From Lepidostoma basale (Eukaryota > Arthropoda > Insecta > Trichoptera > Lepidostomatidae), in assembly GCA_022606425.2 (NCBI GenBank), contig JAHDVF020000997.1, positions 1 through 64,000 of the forward strand: a stretch of DNA of 64,000 nt. The letters are read 5' to 3'. The translations under genes and the position numbers were made by a program. Below the pieces are notes generated by a model that saw only the letters and a program-made list of their open reading frames with translations, made no database searches and was not told the DNA's origin. Below are positions 20,560-31,215 of this stretch, piece by piece. Each line of letters begins with the position of its first letter. The first letter of the stretch is position 1.

Positions 20560-22633
20560 ACTAACTAACTAACTAACTTACCATCACGCCGTCTCCCCGG
20601 AGGGGTAGGCAGAAATAATGGAACGCCACACTGTTCTGTCCTGACATACGGCTCTCGCTTCCTCTACATTCATACATCTTGTCATGCACGCACGTCGATT
20701 TTTCCGACTCCTCACGTGACCGACATTCAATATTTGATTGATTTGATCGTGCCACGTTTTCCTCGGCCTTCCTCTATTTCTAGCTCCGTTCACGCCGTTT
20801 ACATATATACCTTCTTTACCATTCTGTCTTCACTCATTCTTTCCATGTGTCCAAACCATCTTAATGACCCTTTCCTTATTTTGTTCATAACACTTTCATT
20901 CGCACCACATTCACTTCTTATACTTGCATTTGTCACTCTATCATAAACAGATTTGCCACACATTCGTCTTAGAGATCTCATTTCTACTGCATTTATTCTA
21001 CTTTCATCCTTCTTTTGCCAGTTCCATGCTTCACTTCCATACATAAGGGTCGGCACAAGAACACCATTGTGCACTGCCATCTTAGCTTTTTTGGATAGGC
21101 TTTTGTTTGCGATGACAACTTTAAGTGCACCATTTATTCTGTTGCCTGCCCCAACCCTTCTTTCAATATCCTTCTCCACCCTCCCATCCTTTGTAAACAT
21201 ACTTCCTAAATAAACAAATTCATCCACTTGTTCCAGATTTTCACCGTTTACACTAATGTTGCAGACTGTCATGCTTCCTTCTTTTTCGAAAATCATTACC
21301 TTAGACTTATTCACATTCATCATCAAATCGTATCACTTGCATACCTCATACATACTAGACACCAGGGCTTGCAGTTCGTGCTCGTTGTCTGCAAGTAGCA
21401 CAGCGTCGTCCGCATACAACAAACAGCTTACTGACACACCTTCCATTTTTGCACCTGCTTCCAACCCTTTCAGCTCTTTCATACACTTGTCCATATATAG
21501 ATTAAACAACCATGGAGACATTACACACCCCTGTTTGACACCTTTATTGATATCAAACCAGGCTGTAAGATCCCCATTTACTCTGACACTAGCAGTGCTT
21601 TCTGTGTACAGCGATGTAATTGCCGTGATCAGTTTTGTGTTTATTCCATATTCCGACAATATTTCCCACAGTTTACCTCTGTCTACGCGATCATATGCTT
21701 TTTGCAAATCGACAAACGCACAGAAGAGTTTGCGGTTTTTGGCCATAAACTTCTCTGTCACTGTACGAAGTGCAAAAATTTGGTCCATGCATCCTCTGCC
21801 ATTCATAAAAGCGCCTTGCACATCCCAAACTCTATCACTCGTCGTCTTTCCTACTCTTTCTATTAAAATTCTGCCATAGATTTTACCAACAACACTCAAA
21901 ATACTAATAGCTCTGTAGTTTCCACATTCCATATGGGATCCTTTTCCTTTGTACAGAGGCAAGATAACTGCTCTCCTCCAGTCGAGTGGGGTATATCCCT
22001 CCTCCAAACATTGGTTGAACAGTTTACATATCCATGCGGAAACTACTTCGCCACCGTTTTTGATAAATTCTATAGCGATGGAGTCATACCCTACAGCTTT
22101 TCCACTTTTCATTGCTTTCACAGATCTTTCAATCTCATTCATACTTATTTTTTCTGTATTGTCATTTATACCAATCGCGTTTACACCAGTTCTAATGCTT
22201 TCATCAACACTTGTATCACCACCATACATTTCTTTAAAATACTCCATCCATCTCTCTTGTACGATCTTACTTTCCGTTAACATTCTTCCCTCACTATCCA
22301 AAATTGCTTTCACACATCCGCTTTCAGGAGGATTTCGGGCTTTCTTCACTTCCTTCCAAAACATTTTAATATTGTCCCCGAAGTTTTTTGTCATTTTGAG
22401 CCCTTCTTCCTCCCTCAGCTTTTCTTTTTGCGCTTTCACTACCGACTTCACTTTCTTCTTGCATACCTTATACAAATCTTTTGCACTTTCATACTTACCT
22501 CTGTCATTCTTATTTATCGAAAGCATATTCAACCAAGCATCCTTCTTCTCTTTAATTGCACTCTTTACATCATCATTCCACCACGCATCCCCTTTCCTTC
22601 TTCCTTGTACACATACACCACACGATTCTTTCG
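20560..22633 (-). pseudogene. LINE family L1t, RT and C-terminus, longest coding relic
   Basis: Read on the minus strand. The remnant starts inside the endonuclease-RT linker (KGDAWWNDDVKSAIKEKKDA near 22590). RT motifs follow in order: GKAVGYDSIAIEFIK, WRRAVILPLYKGKG, QGAFMNGRGCMDQI, CAFVDLQKAYDRVDRG, GVKQGCVMSPWLFNLYMD and LLYADDAVLLAD with the catalytic YADD. After one in-frame TGA (near 21331) the frame continues with FVYLGSMFTKDGR and LMYGSEAWNWQKKDESR. A 2-base insertion near 20800 shifts frame before RGRPRKTWHDQINQ and the WRSIISAYP end. The 3' tail is a TTAG repeat. The 5' end is truncated, so no endonuclease or ORF1 remains. It is flanked by CATATCATA at 20551-20559 and 22634-22642. 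Two lesions make it a fairly young but dead copy. The clade is uncertain. Confidence 0.9.
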
Positions 22634-22870
22634 CATATCATAAAGATACATATTTAAAATATAATATTATAAAATTGTTTCAAATATGATCAGTTTTGAC
22701 AGATGTTATCAAATCTGATCATACTCGTATTTGTAAACAATTTTATAATATTTTAAATATGTATCTTTATAATATGTATCACTGAAGAAGGACCGGTTGT
22801 CCAAAACATGTCTAATATGTATTTTTTTAAAGTTAGTGTTGTATATACAAAGTATATAAAAAAGGAAAAG
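22634..22870 (+). repeat. H2 foldback, right arm with G12-to-A hammerhead
   Basis: CTGAAGA (22782-22788) and stem II GGAC/GTCC (22790-22793 with 22799-22802) are intact, but the next box is AAAA (22803-22806). The arm then repeats AGTGTTGTATATACAAAGTA, as in the copies at 28060 and 53460. The central loop region holds TTGACAGATGTTATCAAAT. Confidence 0.65.
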
Positions 22871-23199
22871 ACAAATAAAAGAAATATGTTTGTTTACTTC
22901 AATGTTTGAGTATAAAATATTATTGAAACATTTTCTTTCTTTTTCTATTCATAAAAATTAAATAATAACAGCGTCTAGTTTTTTTTTTGTAAGCGCTCTG
23001 TCACTCACACTATTGAAAAAAATCTCCCCGAAGTGAACGCACTCTACGCCCTACATTGATTCGCTAGGTTGCTTGCAGCATACCTCTTAGCACCAAGCAA
23101 GGCTACTTCCATTGTGACCCCACCCTTAAGCAACACACATCCTTTCTTTTCATCATCCTAATAATGAGATTTTATATCTGATCAAATTGAGGATGGTAT

Positions 23200-23450
23200 C
23201 TTCTTCTTCTTCGCGTGCCGTATCAGGTCCCCCTGACGTTGGCAATCACTCCGGCGAAGGCTTCTCTATCTTGCGCAACCCGGAACAGCTCCCCCACATG
23301 TCTCATCCCGGTCCAGTCTCTTATGTTGCACAGCCAAGACGTTTGCCTTCTACCAGGACCACGCTGCCCCTCAATTTTTCCCATCAGTATTAGTTGGAGC
23401 AAACTGTATTTATCTCCCTGCAGAATGTGACCCAGATATGTCTTTAAGAA
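23200..23450 (-). pseudogene. LINE family L7, C-terminal fragment
   Basis: The minus strand encodes VAQDREAFAGVIANVRGT-type sequence, as in 48240-48690, ending in a GAA run (CTTCTTCTT at 23200-23210). It is short, with no RT domain. Confidence 0.65.
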
Positions 23451-23454
23451 AGCC

Positions 23455-23640
23455 CTAGAAAACTAAAAAATGAAAGTGAAAGTCAATGACGAATGCATCA
23501 ATAATATAAGATATGCCGATGACACCGTCATCCTGGCCGATAGCATCCCAGGTCTTCAGGAGCTCCTTATGAGCATTAGCAATGCAGGAGAAGAATTGGG
23601 ACTAAACATTAATATAAAAAAGACAAAATGGAGGATGGTA
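23455..23640 (+). pseudogene. Reverse transcriptase YADD fragment
   Basis: Open reading on the plus strand: NDECINNIRYADDTVILADS, then GLQELLMSISNAGEELGLNI and NIKKTK. This is the catalytic motif C region of a LINE RT (YADD with downstream GLxxNxxKTK). It lies back to back with the minus-strand L7 tail and belongs to a different copy. Everything else of the protein is absent. Confidence 0.75.
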
Positions 23641-23817
23641 TAAAAGTTTTATACTATTGAGTTAAATTTTCAGTGCTAGTCTTAATAAAAAAATACTCCG
23701 TAACCTCATTGATAGCCCATACATCTTAAAGTGTAATGGTTTCAATTCGCCGAAGACATATTCTCGCACTAGGAGACACGATCTGCTGTGCATATCGCAT
23801 ACCAGAACAAATAACCT

Positions 23818-24185
23818 GGACATTCAATATTTGATTAATTTGATCGTGGCACGTTTTGCTCGGTCTTCCTCCATTTCTAGTTCTATTTACATCGTTTACA
23901 TATTTTTTTTACCATTCTTTCTTCATTCATTCTTTCCATGTGTCCAAACCATCTTAACGACCCTTTCATTATTTTGTTCATAACACTTTCATTCGCACTA
24001 CATTCACTTCTTAAATATGCATTTGACACTCTATCATATACAGATTTATCACACATTCATCTTAGAAATCTCATTTCTACTACATTTATTCTACTTTCAT
24101 CCTTTTTTTGCCAGTTCCATACTTCACTTCCATACATAAGGGTCGGCTTTTGTTTGCGATGACAACTTTAAGTGCACCATTCATA
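23818..24185 (-). pseudogene. LINE family L1t internal fragment
   Basis: The nucleotide match to L1t runs from the RGRPRKT region (ACATTCAATATTTGATTAAT) to the ALKVVIANK region (GACAACTTTAAGTGCACC). Both the terminal tail and the RT are absent, which is unusual for simple 5' truncation. Confidence 0.65.
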
Positions 24186-24249
24186 TTTTATTAGAAACCA
24201 TGTTTAATAATCATGTTGTGAGCAAAACTAAATAAATAAAATCTGTAAC

Positions 24250-25105
24250 GAGATAGAATAGTGAAATATTTTTTTGATGGAATGCTTTGCGTACGATACG
24301 CAAATTCCACGCGCCACCATTGGAACGACTCTGAGATAGGGGCGGATCCCGTATTTCCGAAGATGCACGAAGATGCAACTCCAGGAAGCACCGCGCGGCG
24401 CTGCCGTCGTCACCACAACCCCAAAGGCGGAGCAATGGCCTTTAAAAGGCCATACATTCCGACGGATCGTCACATTCTTCTCGGGCTAGAGTACTCTAGT
24501 AGTACTACTGAACGAGCGTCTCGGGGCATGGCGTTAGCCCTTGTTTAGTTGATACCCTAGCTAAGTGGGCCTCCTTGTGAGGGGTCCATGCTAGTGGTAC
24601 TCCGTACCCGGATAACCCTCTCCCTGTGTGGGAGGTAGGCTTGGGGAAAGTCCCTGGATAACCCTCCCCCTGTGCGGGAGGTAGGTCAGTAGCACCCTGC
24701 ACCGCGGATAACCCTCTCCCTGTGTGAGAGGTAGGCCGGCGGTAATCCCTTGGATAACCCTCCCCCTGTGCGGGAGGTAGGCCAACGGCAACCTGCGATC
24801 CTGGATATAGATCCTCCTTGTGTGAGGATAAACGCCAGAGGAAACCTGCACCGCGGATAACCCTCTCTCTGTATGGGAGGTAGGCCGCCGGTATCTGGAT
24901 AACGACCCTCCCGGTGTGGAGACGGAGCCAGCGAACGAGAGTTTATATTGAACGAGAGATCTGCGTACGGCGAGATCGATAAAACTCTATCGGCCACCCC
25001 TGTACTGCATTCCAGGGTGGATAACGGCGGCGTCCGTTTATGATCTGATTGTCTCGGGGTTTATTACACCCCAGCCGCCTGTCCCCGACGCATAACTGTA
25101 AGTGT
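24250..25105. repeat. GC-rich block with degenerate 43-52 bp tandem repeats
   Basis: About seven units begin GGATAACCCTC near 24608, 24655, 24706, 24752, 24804, 24855 and 24898, with TGTGNGGGAGGTAGGC inside most. Upstream is a hairpin TTTGCGTA/TACGCAAA (near 24277-24305), downstream a hairpin-rich stretch to 25105. The block is markedly GC-richer than its flanks and matches no other part of the window. It could be the 5' region of a retroelement, but no protein supports that. The overlapping open frames are repeat translations. Confidence 0.6.
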
Positions 25106-25762
25106 TGTAAAATGTGTCTATTTTTTATAGCTTCAGTGTAAACAGACTTTTACGTAATGTTATGCTTAAGATGTTTAAATCTAATCATTCAACTGTGTAC
25201 ATGCCAATATAGAGAGAACCTTACAAAATTAATAATTAACTGATGTTATGGATTTGATTTATTGGATCCCGTGTCGGTTACAAATCTTAAAATTTTGAGT
25301 TATACCGTTTTCATTCCTACTGAAATTTTCATACGTTTTTTTTATTACCGTACTTATTCTCGTTAAATTAAGATCAACAGACATAACGTGTGTGTTTTTA
25401 AACAGAGCAATTTATAACTGAATTATTGTAAACACGCATTCAATCAGCTTCCTTTGGATTATTTGAAAGCAGAAAGCAGACTCAGGTTGATCGCGTATAC
25501 GAATTTAGTTTATTTGTCAACATTTTAAATTTCACGTTTAATGAAAACTCGTGAATGTTTATAATTACTTTCTTGTAAATTGTGTGAGTTATTTGTATAT
25601 CATGGTAAAGATTCATATCTTGAATAACTTGTATTCTTTGAATTCTTTTATATAATATTTTTGTTTCAGGTAAATTCTAAAAACGAAAATATTTTTCTAA
25701 ATAATAAATTTCAAACTTAAATTATTCTGTTTATAAAACACTTTGTATTTAACGTAGGATTC
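25106..25762. other. No recognisable feature
   Basis: AT-rich sequence. I see no repeat or coding signal. Confidence 0.4.
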
Positions 25763-25770
25763 GTATAAAA

Positions 25771-26071
25771 CATTGGTTTCCAATCTTTTCTGGGCCACCG
25801 CCCCCTTTTCAAGAAAAATAAACATTCAACACCCCCCTCCCATAAAAGTTTTTCAAAAAAGAGAAAATGATTACAATACATACAATAACAAAATAAACCA
25901 ATATTTAAGTTTAATTTGCTTTATTAGTACCTACGTGATTAGCGTATTTTTGTCTTTTTAGACTATATTTTTTTATCTGCCCACGCTCTTTTTTTTCTGG
26001 GTCTTCTACTGCCCCCCTGAAAGTCTCAAACGCCCACAAGGGGGCATTATCGCCCACTTTGAGAACCTAGA
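25771..26071. mobile_element. hAT-type MITE, about 300 bp
   Basis: The right end, read inward, is TAGGTTCTCAAAGTGGGCG, then AATGCCCCCTTGTGGGCG, the familiar end of hAT-type non-autonomous elements. The left end is CATTGGTTTCCAATC. The flanks GTATAAAA (25763-25770) and TTATAAAA (26072-26079) fit an 8-bp duplication with one change. No transposase. Confidence 0.65.
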
Positions 26072-26112
26072 TTATAAAATATAATGGATTTCAAATTATG
26101 TTACACTATTGA

Positions 26113-26395
26113 TATATAACTAACTAACTAACTAACCATCACGCCGTCTCCCCGAAAGGGTAGGCAGGAAGAATGGACTGTCACACATTTACTGATGCGG
26201 CACTCCATCCTTCTCTTTTCGCCCCGCGGGAGACGCGGTGTGATGGGTTGCGAACCTCATCGCCACCAATAGGCATCTCCCGCGCACACTTCGATCGTCC
26301 ACCCACAAAATAAATCTAAAACAAATAATAAAAAATACAATGATATAAAATAAAATAACAAAATAATAATAATTTAACACAAAATGTTATTTTTA
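26113..26395 (-). mobile_element. SINE-like element with an L1t LINE tail
   Basis: On the minus strand a GC-rich head (GTGTGCGCGGGAGATGCC, GTGGCGATGAGGTTCGC, CACACCGCGTCTCCCGCG) is joined to the last 65 bases of L1t, ending in TTAG repeats. The same head joined at the same point occurs at 43066-43320. Shared 3' ends are how many SINEs borrow the machinery of their partner LINE. I cannot identify the head as tRNA or 5S with confidence, although GGTTCGCAACCC is B-box-like. Confidence 0.6.
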
Positions 26396-27060
26396 GATGG
26401 TGCACATATTGTCTATTTAATTTATGTTCCACGAATCCACCGTTTTTTTTTTATTTAGCACATAATGTAATAACACATAATGTTTTTTTCGATGTTGCAC
26501 ATGTTGACATGGACGATCCGGACTTTTGTGTTTATTTAATTTATGTTACACGTATCCACCGTTTTTTTTTAATTAGCTGTAATTAGGCACTTAACCAGCA
26601 AGAACTTTAAAATAATATTGAAGAAATTATTCAAATTGTCATTGGAACAAATGAAAAATTTCTTTTTACACCTGTCAAAATTCTTTATAAAAACGATAAA
26701 ACTAATATAATTTTAACAGCAAAACAGTACAAACGTATTACGTGCCACAATTAACTATTATAATGTGCGGCAACAGTTAAATTGACCAAAACAATTCACT
26801 TAAACACGAAATATCTCCAAATTTACAGGAGCACCGCACCACATGAACCAAACCAAATTTTCAAAATCAGAAACAGAAAAATTGATGTATATTTATTAGA
26901 TAATACATTTTTCAAACGTTATATATAAATATATTAGCTGTAATAAAATTTTAAATCCATTATATTGCGTACGAATCATCTTAAATAACTTTAATGCCAA
27001 TACCTATAATAAATTCAGTAATATTTACATAATAATTTTTGTATAAAATCATGTTTACCA
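26396..27060. other. No recognisable feature
   Basis: Very AT-rich. A short direct duplication (CACGAATCCACCG at 26432, CACGTATCCACCG at 26549) is the only structure seen. Confidence 0.4.
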
Positions 27061-27094
27061 CAGCCTGATATGTATGTATATATAAAGGACTCAG

Positions 27095-27160
27095 TTTGCA
27101 ATAGTGTCAGCAGTCTGTCGATGCCAGCGAGCCTGGCGAAACCGGTCGCTGTCCAATTTA
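27095..27160 (+). ncRNA. Hammerhead H4 variant with A6 changed to U
   Basis: Stem II GCCAG/CTGGC (27123-27127 with 27133-27137) is perfect, GAAA is at 27138-27141, stem III is ACCGGT and cleavage would follow C27147. Stem I GCAGT/GCTGT pairs at five positions with two wobbles. The first core box is CTGTCGA (27115-27121), so one invariant base is changed. Everything else is preserved. Confidence 0.5.
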
Positions 27161-27179
27161 ATAACCAACTTATTTAGTT

Positions 27180-27240
27180 TTTTAAGAAGTAAACGGTTTC
27201 GCTTCAACCGAGTTTCATCAGCAAAACAAACTCATAAAAC
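27180..27240 (-). repeat. Degenerate hammerhead H4, convergent with the previous
   Basis: On the minus strand CTGATGA (27221-27215) and GAAA (27200-27197) are intact, but stem III reads ACCGTTT and stem II is poorly paired. It probably forms the partner arm of the plus-strand motif at 27115. Confidence 0.5.
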
Positions 27241-27837
27241 ACAAAACCGGTTGATACACTAAAAAAATGGTAAAAACATGTTATGTAAATGTTTTCATCT
27301 GTCACCATTTTGTTCATGTTTATTCAAATCAAGTCAACTTTCAAATCAAACTTAAAAATCAAGTCATATTTATCGCCGATATCTCATAATTTATTACAGA
27401 CAAAAATATTTTTTTAGCATAGAGAATTCAGAGAAGGGCACGACAATTTAAAAATAGAATGAAAAAAAACAATGACAAACATTTACAGTATGGCCGGATA
27501 GTACAGTTATTGTTTGGCTGGCTACCAAGAGATACATTTTGTGTGCATATTAATATTCCCGATACAAAGTCTCCTCTCTGGATATCGTCTATTTTCCGTT
27601 TCACTAAACTGTTAAATTAGTTTTAGTTTTAGCTGAATTATATTAGAATGGACCCAAAATTAACATTAACTAAACGGCATCAATACGTTGTATCAATGTA
27701 TTTAATTATTCAAACTGAAATTGACGACTAGCAGATGCGTATTTTTATTTTCAATTCAATCAATTTGCTTGTTTGGATTACATTTTAACAAATAAATTTG
27801 AAAAATGAAAACCTGTTAGGTTAAAAAAACAAATAGG

Positions 27838-28105
27838 TCTTTTCTTCTATGTTCGCCATACTTTGTGTTGTAGATGTTTCATTTGTCTTTTTCTTTTTAT
27901 ATATTTTGTATATTATACAATTTTGACAGATGTTATAAAGATCTTAATAACATCTGTCAAAATTTATCATATTTGTAAACAATTTTATAATATTTTAAAT
28001 ATGTATCTTTATAATAAGTATCACTGAAGAAGGACTGGTTGTCCGAAACATGTCTTTATAATTTTAATACTGTTGTATACACAAAGTACAATATATAAAA
28101 AAAAA
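27838..28105 (+). ncRNA. H2 foldback with hammerhead core
   Basis: CTGAAGA (28024-28030), stem II GGAC/GTCC with a TGGTT loop, GAAA (28045-28048) and cleavage base C28054 are intact. Stem I is eroded beyond its first pair, since the usual TGATAT after the cleavage site is TTTATA here. The left arm has lost its opposing core but keeps the outer sequence TGTATATTATACAAT. A central perfect inverted repeat TTTTGACAGATGTTA / TAACATCTGTCAAAA is at 27923-27963. Confidence 0.6.
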
Positions 28106-28424
28106 ATAGACAAATATGCCTTGTTTATTTAAATAATTCGAATAGTTTCTATTGTATGTTTTAATAAAGTATTCTTAATATGAAAGGTTGAACTAAAATT
28201 GGCACTAAAAAAACTAAGTTATCAGTTTCATTATATACGAGTATGTCGTATAGATCGAAACTGTATACTTAGTTTGATTTTGTTTGTATTAATTGCCTAT
28301 TTTACTTCAACCATTCAAATATTATTTTTAAATAAAGTAACGTAACTTTATATCATCATCATCATTAGCCATTAGTCGTCCAGTGTTGAAATAGACCTCC
28401 CTTCCCTACTTACACGACTATGCC

Positions 28425-28600
28425 ATACTGTGGATTTCGTAATGACATTTTTTATGATTTAAAATATTATTCCACTTTTGTGTTAATTTTTCTCGACATG
28501 AATCTTAAAAATCACGTCGAGAAAAATTAACTCAAAAGTGGAAAACGATGTTTTAATTCATTAATGTTTGTCTTATCAAAATTACGTATCTCGATATAAA
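28425..28600. repeat. H6 foldback with collapsed centre
   Basis: Left arm TTATTCCACTTTTGTGTTAA / TTTTTCTCGACATGAATC and right arm CGTCGAGAAAAATTAACTCA / AAAGTGGAAAACGATG are inverted. The ribozyme-like centre has been deleted to about ten bases. Confidence 0.55.
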
Positions 28601-29179
28601 GTAAGTAATTTTTTTTCTCGATTAGTTTTTCGTAATCGGTGTATTAGCAAGATGAAAAGGAGAGCATATTTTTAAAAGGTCTTAAATCAAAATAATTAGC
28701 ATGAAGCAACGTTTCCATTAAGCTCTAAAGATAACACACACGAGCGGTGGGATGTTGATAAAGCTAGCGGAGCAAAACAGCGAGAGATCTTCAACTACAG
28801 GGTGACTGCAAACTGATTTACAGAATTTATTCCATATTTTTTGGAAATGAAATTTAAGAATTACTAAAATATCTAAGGATTAACAAGTTTTCGATTTGAA
28901 ATTAAAATTGTTCACAATAAGACAATTTTTATTAGTAGGTATTTTTTTTCTAATTTCTTTTAAAAATTAATTCACCATGAATACGCACGCAAAATTATTC
29001 TTAAATCTAATTGTGGGTACAATTAGATTTAAGAATGGTACGTATATTAACAAATATTTCATAGACCAGTTATGCTGCTGGCCGATTTAAATCAGAAAAA
29101 AATGTACCGAGGATGTTTGAAGAGCGAATCACGTCTATAATAAATTTAAATAAATAAATGGTTGATTTTTAATATACTT

Positions 29180-29290
29180 TATATACAACACACACTTATT
29201 AAAAAAAACATGTTTCGGACACACAAGTGATATTATATAAATATCCTTCATCAGTGATATTACATAAATATAAATATAAAAAAATATAAT
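29180..29290 (-). ncRNA. Hammerhead H2 with enlarged stem II loop
   Basis: The minus strand carries CTGATGA (29254-29248), stem II GGA/TCC closing a loop of about 26 bases, GAAA (29216-29213), stem III ACA/TGT and cleavage base U. The loop and the flank hold near-identical copies of TGATATTATATAAATAT (from 29228 and 29255), indicating a tandem duplication that expanded the hairpin. Stem I is weak. Confidence 0.45.
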
Positions 29291-30110
29291 TTTTTTTTCA
29301 CGAATGTGGTCAGTTAAATTAATAAAAATTAAATATTACCTATATTATTATTCAAGCTTTTTGTGTGCGGAGAACGTATATTTTTTGTTATTCATAATAA
29401 AAAGTTGTGATTTCTTTATACATTAAGTTTGAATAATGCCTATATAATTATACTTATTACACAAAATAATTCATTTTTGGAAACAATTGGTATTGTTTTA
29501 AATGCTTTCCAAAGAACACATAAATTTATAAGTAAACCAAACGAAATCTTTAATTAATATACTCGTTATTTTATTACTCCTATGTTTTAACAAAATATTG
29601 TTTAAGTAAACAAATGAAATACAAATACTAACAAATACGTGATTAAAATTTACTGCTCAGTACGCACAATTCTCGTGATAATAAGTGTGGAAAACAAATT
29701 CTAGGCTAATGTCGTAAAAATCACAATAAATCTGCAGTTTTAGAGACTAAGTGAGCTCTATAAAAGCTTCGTTTCTGTAAAAAAAAATTGCAAAGAGAAA
29801 ATAATAATTGGAAAAGGGGTCAGGGAATTTACGATCGCACTGTGTCGGATTTCCTCTCATGCGGGAGGGAGCCAAAAGTTGGCTTAGGGAACATTAAAAA
29901 CACCAGCGGACCAAATACATACATTCACCGTCTATATTATTATTTACACGCTTGACTTACATCAGTACTTTATGAAAAATGTGCATAACTGTCTGATATA
30001 AATCAAATGTTTCTTTAAATATAACCAAATTCTGTATTTCCATCGGTAACTGATGTTCTAGAATACTTAACAGTCATTTTGTTGTAATAAAAGCATGTTA
30101 CCTTTTAAAA
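29291..30110. other. No recognisable feature
   Basis: AT-rich, no shared repeat and no coding signal. Confidence 0.4.
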
Positions 30111-30112
30111 TA

Positions 30113-30645
30113 AATCTAACTAACTAACTAACGAACCATCACGCCGTACCCCCGAAGGGGGGAAAAAATAATGGACTGCCACAATTTTCTTTCCTCTCTC
30201 GTTCATATTATCTCGATTCCTCAACATTCAAACATCGTGTCATTCACGCGCGTCGATTTCGCTGACTTCTCACTTGGCCAATATTCAATATTTGATTTAT
30301 TTGATCGTGCCACGTTTTCCTCGGTCTTCCTCAATTTCTTGTTCCATTTACATCATTAACGTATACTTTTTTAACCATTCTTTTAATATTCATTATTTTC
30401 ATATGTCCAAACCGTCTTAATGATCCTTTCATTATTTTGTTCATATCATCATCATTCTCACATCATTCACTTCTTATATTTTCATTCGACACTCTATCAT
30501 ACACAGAGTATACTCGTACACACATTTTTCTAAGAGATCTCATTTCTACTGCATTTATTCTACTTTCATCCTTCTTTTGTCAGTTACATGCTTCGCTTCC
30601 ATACATAAGGGTCGACTAGAACTCCATTGTGCACTACCATCTTTG
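30113..30645 (-). pseudogene. LINE family L1t, C-terminal third
   Basis: Runs from the TTAG tail (AACTAACTAACTAACGAACC at 30117) back through the RGRPRKTW and RRMCG regions to the HNGVLVPTLM region near 30640. Reading frames are broken throughout. A 6-base CTCGTA insertion sits at 30511-30518 relative to other copies (see findings). Confidence 0.75.
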
Positions 30646-30897
30646 CTTCAGTCGATATATTTCTATTTGCGGTAATTTAAAAAAAATGTAATTCAAATAT
30701 TGACGCCTAAGTTAATGAAAAATAATTTGTGAATAAAAACAATTTCTAAATTAAATCTTTTTGAAAATGGTTCAACAACAGATAATTAATTTTATAATTT
30801 TAATTTGATCCATTATAATAAATCCTGCAAGTATGGGATTACATTCGATTGGGCTGAGATAACCAAACCGCAGAGCTAAAAAAAAGAATTTGACTAA

Positions 30898-31215
30898 CCT
30901 GGGCAGCTTTCGGTAACATGAGTTACATCCTTAAAAACCGAAAAATATCGATCAACCTGAATCGAAAAGTCTATGAAGCCTGCGTTCTGCCAGTTGGCAC
31001 TTATGGTCAAACAAAGTGCCGAGAAACTACGAGTGACCCAAAGAGCCATGGAATGAGCCATATTAGGAATAAGCCTAAGAGACAGAGTCAGAAACGATAC
31101 GAATAACCTGGATGCAGTTTGCACAGGACAGAGTGACATGGAAGCGAATGGAGGAGGCCTTTGTCCAGGAGTGGACGGGAATAGGCTGAGGAAGAAAAAT
31201 AAGAAGAAGTATGGT
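30898..31215 (+). pseudogene. RTE-like LINE (L5) C-terminus with GAA tail
   Basis: In shifting frames it reads RKVYEACVLPVGTYG, RVTQRAMERAI, SLRDRVRND and KRMEEAFVQEWTGIG, then AAGAAAAATAAGAAGAAG. The blocks match the usual order of an RTE-type C-terminus with several deletions and frameshifts. Confidence 0.65.

Larger units (their letters stand above)
19863..23125. mobile_element. Harbinger-like element hosting nested insertions
   Basis: The ends GGGTAAACCCACACCGAAGC (19863) and the complement of CCATTGTGACCCCACCC (to 23125) are inverted and similar over roughly 140 bases, including TTTTCAATAGTGTGAGT on both sides. The flanks are TTA at 19860-19862 and 23126-23128. Without the insertions only about 0.7 kb remains and no transposase is visible, so it was a non-autonomous element before being split. 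Confidence 0.45.

Noticed and set aside
21256..22689. Long plus-strand open frames opposite the LINE
   Set aside because: They are antisense shadows of the reverse transcriptase. Ser/Phe/Leu-rich composition follows from the opposite-strand codons.
24505..24997. Overlapping minus-strand frames with repeated LPHRGRVIQG
   Set aside because: Direct translation of the tandem repeats. Frames shift between units because unit lengths are not constant.
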